A DNA stretch of 33,722 nucleotides from Guillardia theta CCMP2712 (lineage: Eukaryota; Cryptophyceae; Pyrenomonadales; Geminigeraceae), in assembly GCF_000315625.1 (NCBI RefSeq), contig NW_005434572.1, forward strand, positions 40,631 through 74,352. Direction: 5' to 3'. Position 1 is the stretch's first letter. The number at the start of each line of letters is the position of its first letter. The position numbers and the translations under genes are program-made. Shown here one piece after another: positions 20,977 to 31,523 of this stretch. Below the pieces are notes generated by a model that saw only the letters and a program-made list of their open reading frames with translations, searched no databases and had not been told where the DNA came from.

Positions 20977-21548
20977 ATGCCATTGATGCTATCTTCTCTC
21001 ATCGCGAATCGTCCACGACCGAGTCAGGCACAAGGAAACGCTGACGTCGACGCGCAGCCGCTACCACTGATGAGCAAGGAAAGGTTGATCTTGCGCTCAC
21101 AAGAGAGCTGGAGAATCGTTTGTCGCAGCAAAGAGACGTCCCTCCTCCCCCTGGCGGCCAAGAAAACTGTCAAGGAGAGAGCGACGGGGCGCAGCAGCCA
21201 ACAGCGAGGTACAAGCAGCTCGAGGACAAACAAGCGGTCGATGGTACGGAAATTTGTTCAGGTGCTGCTGGGGGTCGAGCAGAATCGCGTCTGGACCCAG
21301 ATGCAAGTGAAAGTGAAGGCCAGCTGTTGAGAAGGTCGTGGTCAGCTGAGGAGCATGAGCGATTTCTCAGAGGCCTCGAGAAATTCTGTCCGCCAGCCTC
21401 TAGAGCTTCTGATGCAACCGACGGGCGTGTAAACGTCGGGCTGGGAAAAGGCGTCGCCTTCCTCATCTCGCGCGAGGTCGGTACTCGAACGCCCTCGCAG
21501 GTGCGATCGCATGCACAGAAATATTTCCGTAAGCAGATGCAGCCGTGA
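20977..21548 (+). CDS. SHAQKYF-class MYB-related protein
   Basis: The C-terminal MYB-like domain reads SWSAEEHERFLRGLEKFCPP, a spacer, VGLGKGVAFLISREVGTRTP and then SQVRSHAQKYFRKQMQP at the stop. It carries the SHAQKYF third-helix signature of the one-repeat MYBs (CCA1/REVEILLE-like and protist relatives). A DNA-binding transcription factor in the nucleus is inferred. The frame is open from 21045 but has no ATG. The model offered is ATG 20977 (MPLMLSSLIAN), a 47-nt intron 21011-21057 and an exon 21058-21548, giving 174 residues with matching phase. The alternatives are an upstream start such as ATG 20709 with a longer intron, or the short in-frame start at 20964, which runs into TGA at 21042. 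The spacer between helix 1 and the third helix is about 15 residues longer than in plant members. Confidence 0.65.
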
Positions 21549-23134
21549 AGACGGGCGAGGCTGTGTGTATCATGACCGTACGTTGTTGTCAAGCCTGAAG
21601 CATACTGAGGCAAGGAAAAGGGTTTGACTTAGATTGCTGGCAGACTCACAAGTCACTGAGTGCTGTGCTCAAGCCTGTAAATGATTCATTTACAGCTGTC
21701 AAACGGTCAGGCGGCTGCTGTTCAACAAGACTCTTGCTTTGCGATGGCAGTAACTCATTTCGGATCATGATAAACTCAAACTACCTCGAGTGTTTAGTGT
21801 AACGATTCAACGGGTCATCAGTGTTGCCCCTCCTGCCGACCGTACGGCCCGGCGTGCGGCGGCGGCGGCGTACCGCGCCTCAAGTTGATGGTCCGTCACG
21901 GTCCTGACTCAGTTGCAACTTGACGCCGGGTTGCGGCCCGGGCCAGTCACTGTCCGATCCTGTCCGATCGCCTTGCCACCGGCCTGAATCTCCGGCGGGG
22001 TCCGATCACCGAGTCACCGTGACGGTGACCACCGTACACCGTACGCCGGGGCAGAGAGCCTTGATCGGTGACCGTACCGTCCGGTCTCCGAGACAAACTT
22101 CGGCAGCGGCGCGTCGCAGATACTTCACGGTATTAGCCCGGCCGCTTTTAGCATGATTGAAGAGTCGGAAGGAGCCTTGAGCGGTGACTCGGATGAAACT
22201 TCGAGACCGTAGGGTCACCGTGACACCGCCGTGATACCGCCGTTCCACCTTCCGATCTCCGAGTCAGCAGTGGCCTGCCAGGGAGGCTCATCTTCGGCCG
22301 GGAATGAGGGCGGCCTCGCCGCGAGTTGTCCTCTCATGTCTGGATGCTTGGGTTTTCACATCCCAGTTTACAGTCTGATATCTCATGTGCTCCTCACAGA
22401 GTTAATTCTGGTTCAAGTTGTGTCACCCCCATTAAGGCTCGGTCTTGAGCCGCAGTCTAACTGGCAAACCGTCAGTTGTGCTCCGTCAGTCCTGATTACA
22501 CTGAGCTGCCAGTAGTAGCCATCACTGCTGATCGCGGGCCGCCGTTCCATGCTACACCGGGCTGAGGCTATATTCCGGCCGCAATGATTGTGACCCGGCG
22601 GGCCGACCCCCGGTGAGACTCGGTCCGATCCCGCGGCGGCGGCAGCCGGGCCCGGGCTCCGCCGGCTACCCACTGGCCGCGGGCAGTCGTCGGATCACCG
22701 GGCAGTGACGGGCCCCGCGGCGATGATCGGGACTCGTTGCCGTACAGTGAGGCAAGTCCGATCGCAGTGCCACCGGGTGATCAGATCACTCGCAGCCGGG
22801 CCTCCGAGCCTCGTCGGAGTGCCCGGGCGACTCCCGGAGTTTGGCACCCTGGGACCGGCCGCCGCCGTCTGCTAGCCCGCCTGCACTGCGGCAGGCGGGA
22901 CTCAGGGCCGAGTGACTCTGATGAGCCGCTCGGACCGTCCGAGACCGTACGGTGGCTTCGGAAACTTTTAACGGAAGTGTAACTGTCATTTAGACCGGAA
23001 ATAGCGCTGATGGCAGACAGCGCGGTGAAGTTGTGAAGGAGGAGGAGAGGGAGAAGGAGGAGGAGGAGGAGGTTGCTCGACCTTTCCTGCAGTCCAAAGG
23101 AAGATGGAGGGAGGACTGCAAGACAGCCAGGGCT
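21549..23134. promoter_or_regulatory. GC-rich intergenic region upstream of rod gene
   Basis: No gene is supported. 21820-22980 is GC- and CpG-rich with repeated words GTCCGATC, ACCGTAC and TCACCGTGAC, including the near-palindrome GTCACCGTGACGGTGAC at about 22013-22029. It contains a TGACTCA near 21905. The part next to the rod gene (23035-23100) is purine-rich and probably 5' UTR. Longer open frames here lack any family resemblance. Confidence 0.45.
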
Positions 23135-26100
23135 ATGGCAGCATCGGTGCAAGCTCCAGAGAGAGCACCCAAGGTCCTGCCATCGTGCGCCAATAATCCC
23201 TACACTGACAACCGCACTCGTGGAGCAGGACGGAACCGAAGAGGACCTTTCCTCGTCTTTGCGGCACTGAGTGCTATGATCTTCCTTGCTGTTGTAGGGC
23301 TCAGGAACGAGCGCCATCGAGCTCCCTCGAATGCTCTTGCGATCAAATCGCTGGAAGAGAGGTCGGGAGGCAACCACGGCAATGGTGACACGTACTGTAG
23401 CATGTTCTCAGATCCATCTGGTCAGTATGCGTGCCTCGCACGGATCTCAACTCACATCAGTCTTGCCAGAATGCGAAAAACAAAATTCAGATGTGGTTAC
23501 GAGCGAGAAGTACTGGGGCCCAAGTGAAGTCAGGGGTGAGTTGTGGAAAACTATGAAAGCTCTTGCGGAGGTAAGACATCGCCTTTCATGCTGCTGTAGT
23601 TGTATCGTTGCACCATCCCTTCGTCTGCTTACTTCCTTTCAATCGCACTTCCTTTCAATCGCACTTCCTTTCAGTCGCACTTCCTTTCAGTCGCACTTCC
23701 TTTCAGTCGCACTTCCTTTCACATGAACCTGATTTTTCATAACAGCTCGAACTGCGCGAGAAGGCACAGCATGCACAACAGAGCGCCAAGTCGGATGAGC
23801 AGGAGAGGCTCTTCGAGCTCTTCCGGAAGACCATGTCGAAAGAGGTCAGCGATATCCACAGACTGCAAGAGGACATGCAGAAGAATCACACCCGAGCTTT
23901 CAAACTCCTCGCTTCCGAGATGCTCAAGGGTGCCGACGACTTGAAGAACCGGTCAGACATCGAGACGGCGAGCGTTCGACAGAGTCTGGGGGAGCTGTCA
24001 CAGCAAGAAATCAGCGACAAAGAAAGGTTCCAACTCCCTTGTTTTCGAGGGGTAAAGAGATTGACGCTCTTCTGTCGCAGGATACTCTCAGAAACTAACA
24101 CGAAGACTTCGGAATTAGAGCGGCATATTGAAAACATGCATGAAATTTCGATGTCAACTCTAAATGGAACCGAAGATTATGCGCGACAGGTCGAAGCAGA
24201 TGTGATGAGAGGAGACAGCGACTTGAAAGCAAAGATAGAATCTCTCAAGGAGGAGATTGAAGGGCTCAGTGCCGACGAAAGGGTGCTCCTGGCAAATGCA
24301 ACTCGGTCCTTGGAGCAGGCCTCCGATGAAGAGTCGAGGAATCATGTACTGTTGTTGTCAGATATTGATCGGCAGCTTGCAGATTTGAATTCTACTCTGA
24401 TGAGCCAGTTCTATGATGAGAAGGGTGAAGTTCGAGCGAATCTAAGTAGCACCATGAAAGTGCTCCTTGAAAGTGTGTCGACTTTGCTCAGCGCCTCTCA
24501 CTCAAGATTCGAGACCATGAAGGAAAATGTGGATGAAGTCAGAACAGAACAGGTCAAGAAGAATGAAGATGATGAAGCTGAGTTGTCAAGAATGAAAGCA
24601 AACTTTGTGAAAGATCAACTCAGGATCGATGATGACCTTCACTTCCTCGATGTCAGGATTCAGCAATCATTCTCTCGATTGAGCGAAGCCCAGCAGGAGC
24701 TGCAGCAGCAAGCTGAACTTGACCGTGCGTTTCTCCTGGGCCAGCTGGAAAGCAACGCATCGAGGATTGCTCACTCATCGCACCTCCTCTCCGTCTCAGC
24801 TCGAAATGCCCACAAACAGTTTCAGCAGCACCTGTCGCAGCAGGATGTTCGAGTCGCCGATGAGTCCGCACGCTTGACTTCTGAAGAGGCTGATCGGTTT
24901 CGGGAGAGCAGCGGGACAGTCACCAGCAGCACAGACCAGCTCAACACGAGCCTGGCGACTACCTTGTCCAACGTGCATTCGAAGCTCAGGAACCTTCTGC
25001 ATGGAAGTATGACTCTGGCTTCCCAATCGCTCTCCAGGTTGAACAGTTCGCTGTGGGATCGACATAAAGCCACTGGGCAGACGATGGCAACTTTTCGGTC
25101 CAACCAGGAAGACAACGACCAAGAGCAGGAGCGCGTTCTGCAACGCGTAAAGCAGGATGTGCAAGTCGAACGTGCGCTGAAGGAGAGTCGATACTTCCTG
25201 CTGCAGAACAATGTCACTGCTGCAAGGCTCTTCCTCCTGCGGCTGAAGGAGCAGCTCTTGAAGAGGCAGCACGATGATGTGGAGAGACTCTCAGTGGAGA
25301 AGGGGACAAGAATGACTGAGTCGGACCAACGACTTGAGCAATCCACAGACAAGACTTTCGAGACAGAGAAGAGGTTCTTTGGAGAGAAATCTGATCATGC
25401 AACTCAGAGAGCGAATGCGGTTCAGAACAAGGTTGAGGAGACGGAAAGCAGCGTTCGTTCAGGGGTGGAGCAACTACAGAGGATGCAGCAGAATCAAGAA
25501 ATCAGCATGACAGGAGGACGTCACGATCTTATCGGCAAGATGCAATCAGACTCCCAGGATATCAATTGGATGCTTGAGGAACGCGTGAATCAAATAGCCC
25601 AGCTGAAACAGCAGCTGCATGCCAGCATGGAGCAGGAGGAGCAGTCAATCAGCGCGGAGAAAGGAAAGTTGGATGTGAAGCTGGTAGAGGCATCGAACCA
25701 GACAACACAGGCCCTGCTCGAGAGGATCGCAAAAGTGGAGCAAGACATCAGGAGGGACATGTTGCAAACCATCTCCGCCCTAGTGTTCAAGTCTGACACG
25801 CTGAAGAATCTCTCCCTTGCTCATTCGGCCGCCCTCTCCTCCAACATGACAGCTTGGTCGAACGAAGAGGAGACGCAGTTCCTGCAGTCCGAAGCTTCGA
25901 TGGAGCACGTGAAGTTATCAGTGTCGACTTCCATGCAGGTAAGAGATCGGGTCGAGATGTGGACGAGCTGACGTTTTTTTCTCGCAGGAAGCCTCGAATC
26001 TCCTTGCGGCCATGCAGGAGAGCCTCAAGGCCTCCGACTCTCAGTTGAACGGTGTGCTTGTCACTCTCGAGCAGCAGCAGCGCAGCAGCGCTGCCCGAGT

Positions 26101-29100
26101 GAACCGATCGACCGTGAACGGGTTGGAGGACCTCTTGAAGGCGAAGATGGAGAAGGCGAGGGAGGAACACCTTGCGGTGATGGAGGCGCTGGCCGAGCGG
26201 TTCGGAGCGATGAGGAAGCGAGTGGATGTGTTGGAGGGGGCATGCAATCTCACCCTGAGCATGTCCAATGAGGAGATCGGGAAGTTGCGGTCGGAAGAGG
26301 AAGCGTTCATGCGGCGCCACGAGGGGCTGGTGGACTCTCTGAGGAGAGAGATCGAGAATGACGCGCACGCGATCGACAGCAGGTTGACAGCGTTGAGCAG
26401 TCAGCTGCATGCTGGGGGAGCGAAGCTCCTGCAGGAGACAGGAGAAGTAAAGAGAGTGCAGGAGCAGAGCATCAAGGACGTGGAGGGCTTCGTAGATCAT
26501 GCCGTGAATGCTTCCTCCAAAAACTTTACAGCTGCTCTTCTCCTCCAGAAGGCGGACTTGCATGCGGCACTTGTGCGTACGATCAAGTCCTGGAACGATG
26601 AGCTGCTGGAGGACGAGGAGGAGAACCACCAGAAGCTTGCGGACGCTGAGAGCAAGTTCGAGCAGCTAAAGTCGCAGCATGACCAGCATAGGCTCCTCAT
26701 ATCTGGTCGCCTGCAGCAGCTGCTGACTGCCCTTGAGACCAACCGAGATGCTGCCGAGGAGGCGATCTCAACGCTGCATGCTGGCATCGTGAACTTGCAG
26801 CGCCGGCTGAACGAGACGGCCGAGTCTGTGCTGAGGAAGCGCTCGACCGACAGCGCGATGATCAAGGAGGAGATCACTCGCGCTCTCAGCGGTGTGAAGG
26901 CAGGACTGATGGCGAGCATGCGAGACCACAAGAAGACGCTAGACGAGGACCTCAAGGAGCAGGCGACTCGTGTTAGTGACGGGATCGTACACCTCATCAG
27001 GGAGGAGGACGCGTCATCGGCGAGCCTCAACGCCTCCTGGAGGGCGCAAGTAAGCGAGCAACGCTCGCTGAACGCGCAGCTGGAGGTCAAGATGCAAGCG
27101 CTGAAGCTTCAGCTGAAGAGGATGAGGGATGATGCGCAGAGGGACGTGCTCCAGCTGACGTCTGCCTTGGAGGAGGTCAAGAGTGCTGCAGATACCAGCA
27201 GGACCCAACTGGCCGCAAACTCTCAGCAGGACCTCGACGACCTCTCGTCCAAGATCGAACGTGCCAAGATCTCGCTGCTCGCTGCCAAAGAGCAAGTGTC
27301 TGCTGATCTGCAGCAGAAGATCGCACAAGCTGGTGTGGACCTGGACACGATGGTGGGCAAGATCAAAGGAGCTGAGCAGCGGCTGAGGGAGAAACACGGG
27401 GCAGACACGGTGAAGTTGAAGCAGGAGCTCTCCTCCAGCCTGACCTCCCTGAGCTCCAAGGTCAGCAAGCAGATCCAGGACACCATCGATGGCATCCGGT
27501 CTTGGGTTGACCAGAAGACAGGGGCGCTAGAGAGCAACATCGCGAGTCTACAGAGTGAGGCAGAGGAAGCAGAGCTGGACCTGCGGACGAAGATCCGTGC
27601 GCTCGACGAGAGGGAGGCGAACAACGCTGCGCAGCAGAGGGAGGACGTCGAGAGAGCACGGCGAGACCAGCGGAGCTACAGGGGAGGGTTAGCGGAGAGG
27701 GTGCGAGCGCTGGCAGCCAACATCTCCAGTGCGGCAGCAGACGCAAATTCGAAGCTGTCGGAGTTGAAGTCGAACGTGAGGCGAAGGGACTCGGAGGTCG
27801 CTGCGCAGATCTCATCGGCCGTTGCGAGGACGAAGGAGGCGCTGGCGGGGCTCTTATCCCAGCTGATCCCCTCCTCGTCTAAGAAGCTCACTGATCGCCT
27901 GCGCGAAGCTGCAGAGAGCCTCGACCAGGAGGTAGCAGCTATGAGCAGCAAGCAGAACGAGCTGACGTCACGACTGAGCGGGCTTCAAGGAGGGAACGCG
28001 AGGAGGGAGAGGGAGTTCGAGCAGGACATCGAGGGGATGAAGGAGAAGATGTGGTTGCTGAAACGAGAGCTGTCGCACAACCAGACGGCTGTGAACGAGG
28101 AGGTCGATCACATCCTGGACGTGATTCACTCGCAGCAGGCGAACATCATCCGCAACCGGCAGCGCGAGTTCGAGACCTTCGGCCGCGCGTCGGCAAGGGA
28201 GGCCGACGAGCTGCAGGACAACATCACCAAGACGATCCAGCAGAGTTCCGCTCCCTCCAGTGACGTCGACCGGGCCCGGCAGGCTATCCAGGCCTCCATG
28301 TCGTCTCTGCGGGAGTACTTGCGGCAGATTGAGGGGAACGCGTCGTCGTTCGGGTCCGAGGAGCGGGTGGGTTTCCGCGAGAAGCGAGCACAGACTCTAG
28401 CTGTCAACTCGACAAGCAGGTCCTGGCAGGAGGCGACAACGAAGAAGATCGAAGACTTGGACAGAACCGTGGACGAGGTGACGTCACAGTCTCGCACCAA
28501 GAGGACGAGGATGAACGAGAAGCTCAGCAGCCTGCAGGCCATGCTGAAGAGGATCGAGTGGGGGCTGCGGCAGGTGGGCAACATGCAGGCAGAGCTGGAG
28601 CCGGTGAAGTCAAATATGGAAGCTCTGTCGAGGAGGATAGGAGAGGAGTACAGCGCTTCAGATGCACGGGTGGAGAGGGAGGTGGCGAAGCTTGTGCGAT
28701 GGAGGGAGGAGATGAGCTCGCTCAAGCTGAGGATGGAGGAGGCGGTGGAGCAGGAGGCGACGAGGCGCAAGGAGGCCAACGGGAACATCACCGGATGGCT
28801 GGAGGAGGCGAACGAGCAGATGGGAGAGATCGAGAGAGACATCCAGGCGCTTCAACGCCGAAGGGAAGAGTTCATCGAGTCTCAGCCTCCTCCTCCTCCC
28901 CCGCCCCCTCCTCCTCCCCCCCCTCCAGCCTTCGTGAGACCACCTCTCCTACCGGGTGTGACTCCTCCTCCCCTTCCTCTGCTGTGGTGGGACCGTCGCA
29001 CGGAGACGGACGGAGTGGAGCAGGTGGACGGCAAGGTCGTGCTGGGGGCGGCGACAACTGGGCAGCTGTCAGGGTCGATCGCTCTCTCCGCCAACGGCAA

Positions 29101-30539
29101 GTGGATCGTGCACGTAGTAGTGTACGCGTCCGATGGCGGGGACTCTGGGGACACGCTGCAGGTGACGATCAACGGGGTGCCCATGGAGGCCGTCAAGAAC
29201 AACCGGAGGAAGGGAGCGCCATGTGTGGGGACCACGTGCTTGAGCAAGAAGGGCATCTACATGCTCTCCACCTCCATCGTCGGCGATCAGGTCCTGCTCC
29301 TGCCCCTGCCCCTGCCCCTGCCCCTGCCCCTGCCCCTGCCCCTGCTCCTGCCCCTGCTCCTGCTCCTCCTGTACTTCCTCTCTCTCTCTCTCTCCTTCTC
29401 TCCCTCCTGTACCTCTTTGTCTTTACCTTTCCCTCCCACTAGTACTTTTCTTGACCGTCCTGGTCAGGTGGACTACAAGTTTCAGTGGCAGAGCTCTAGC
29501 GGGCAGGAGGAGAAGCACATGTTCCTCGGAGCAGGGGAGGCAGTCTTCGTGGGAGATCCCAGCGAGACCCCCGACGTGCCGTCAGCTCGCAACTACGGCA
29601 CCACGATTTCTGTCATCAATGGGGTGGACGGAAAGTCTCTGGGCAAGGGCAGGAAGTCATCGGATGGGGCGGAGGAGCGAGGCTTCGAGATGCCTAAGGA
29701 CCCTCGTCTCTTCCTACTCCTCGGGAAGGCGCTGGTGTGGGACGGCATCGTTGACGGGGCGGAGGCGACGCTGAATGTGCCTCCTCCTCCTCCAGGGAGG
29801 AAGTACACGTGCGTTGTGACTCAGGCGGGGATGATGTCGCTGTATCAGGAGAACTGCGACGTCGGGGTGGAGCGCAAAGCTGAGCTGTCCATGTCGCCCG
29901 TGCTGGCGCCCGGCTCAGCTCGCTTCATCCTCTCATGGGGCAAGCAGCCGTCCGATCTGGACATTCACATGCTCGTTCCGGGGGTGGGAGGAGCGTCCGG
30001 CTGCGAGGTGAGCTGGAGGAACAAGGACTGCTTCGGGGAGGCGCGACTGGACTTGGACAACACGCAAGGGTACGGCCCCGAGACCATCTCCCTCTCGAGG
30101 ATGCGACCAGGCAAGTACATCGTCTTCGTCAAGGAGTACAACGGAAACCCACGGGCTCCCATGTGGGGCGTCTCGTCTGCTACTGTCACCTACTACTCAC
30201 CAGACATCGGAAGGTCTGCCCTGCACCTCCTCCTCCTCCTTGAGGACTTGCAAGCTCAAGTGTCACTGTCACTGTCGTGTCTTGACCTCACTGTGATCCT
30301 TCTACTTCTTTTAACATCTGATTCCTCCTCCTTCTCATCTCTTCTCTTTTTATCTCCTCTCCTCTCCTCTCCCTCTCTCATCCTCCATCGTTGCTCTCTT
30401 CTGAGATGTTGGCAGCATGGTGTACAAGGTCGGACAGGACGGCTACGTCGACGGCATCCACTGGCTGGTCCTGACGGTCGACGGAACTTCCAAGTTTCCT
30501 GAGGCCTGCACGCAGAGCACTTGCCCAGCACAGACATGA
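23135..30539 (+). CDS. Giant single-pass membrane coiled-coil rod protein with C-terminal YfaP/DUF2135-like domain
   Basis: Seven exons join in phase: 23135-23420, 23470-23570, 23746-24026, 24081-25938, 25988-29290, 29468-30213, 30416-30539, giving 2232 residues. Residues ~1-36 are short and basic (GRNRRG). Residues ~37-56 (PFLVFAALSAMIFLAVVGL) form one membrane segment, so a type II topology with the rest outside or luminal is inferred from the positive-inside rule. Residues ~100-1805 are almost pure heptad helix with Glu/Gln/Ser/Leu and about 25 N-x-S/T sequons. A poly-Pro hinge lies at about 1809-1840 (28888-28931). The last ~390 residues are beta-rich with eight cysteines and no sequon. 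Residues ~2094-2215 resemble YfaP/DUF2135: FILSWGKQPSDLDIHML, LDLDNTQGYGPETISL, GKYIVFVKEYNGN, GIHWLVLTVDG. An extracellular structural or adhesive role is inferred. No homologue is known to me for the whole protein. Confidence 0.8.
23631..23720 (+). repeat. 16-bp tandem repeat in rod-gene intron 2
   Basis: Six units of ACTTCCTTTCARTCGC (R = A in early copies, G in later ones; the last is partial) inside intron 23571-23745. Confidence 0.9.
29291..29467 (+). other. Rod-gene intron 5, 177 nt, frame-preserving, CCTGCC repeat
   Basis: Donor GTCCTG, acceptor TGGTCAG. It starts with about eight CCTGCC units and is C/T-rich. Its length is a multiple of three and it has no in-frame stop, so the reading frame runs through. 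A Leu/Pro insert plus a CT-rich tail argue it is intronic rather than coding. Confidence 0.65.
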
Positions 30540-30553
30540 ACTTATTCTTTGAG

Positions 30554-30612
30554 GGGAGGGAGGGAGGGAGGGAGGGAGGGAGGGAGGAGGAGGAGGAGGA
30601 GGAGGAGGAGGA
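30554..30612 (+). repeat. (GGGA)n-(GGA)n tract between convergent genes
   Basis: Purine tract of about eight GGGA units followed by about ten GGA units, in the 201-bp space between the rod-gene stop and the two-PDZ gene stop. Confidence 0.9.
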
Positions 30613-30740
30613 AAGGATCGGGATGTGTAGTATGAAGATGAAGTAGTACAAGGTGACTTGACTGCTTCGCGTCCTCTACTCTTGTCGTACCCTCGCTCTC
30701 CTCTTCCTTCCTCACTCCCCTCAGCCTCCTCGTCCTCGTC

Positions 30741-31465
30741 TCACACAAGCTGAGTTGTGTTGGCTGGCTTGCGGTTCAGCGTGACGGTGAAAACTTGAGA
30801 GGCGCGAGAGAGTTCTAGGGTGACCTGAAGTGATAGTGAGACAGAGGGGGAGACAGAGGAAGGAGGAGGAGGTAGGAAGAGGAGGAGATAGGAAGAGCAG
30901 GTAGAAAAAGGGGGGGGGGGGGCGAGGAGGAGGAGGAAGATGATGATGACTGGCATTGAGAAGATTCTTACCTCCGTCCCCTCCATTCCGACAAGATTCT
31001 GAAAAACTTCTTGCAAGTCCCCCATGACTTTCCCATCGATCTTCTCCAGGACGTCGTTGGGCTGCAAAGGAAAATCAGCCTCCTCCTTCCACCTTCACCC
31101 TCTCCTGCTCCTGCTCCCCTCTCCCCCAATCACTTCGGTCCTCCTTCTCCTCCTCCTCCTCCTCCTCCTCCTCCTCCCTCTCTTCCCCCCTCCGCCGGCT
31201 CTACCTGGATCTTCTTGCAATCTGCAGCAGCTCCTCCAGGAACAATGGACTGCACGAAGATCTTCCCCTCCAGCACTTGGTCGGTCTCGTCCTTGGCAAA
31301 GACGATGCCGACGCCGCAGCGAGGATTGCGAGGCGCGGAGGCTCCGAGCTTGACGCGCGACTTGGACAACTCGAGCTGGTTCCTGTTGCGAGAGATGAGC
31401 CAGGAAAGAAGAGCAGGAGACAAGAATGAGTACGAGGTATCGAGAGCGTTACAGGAAGAGGGGAG

Positions 31466-31523
<58 letters not shown>

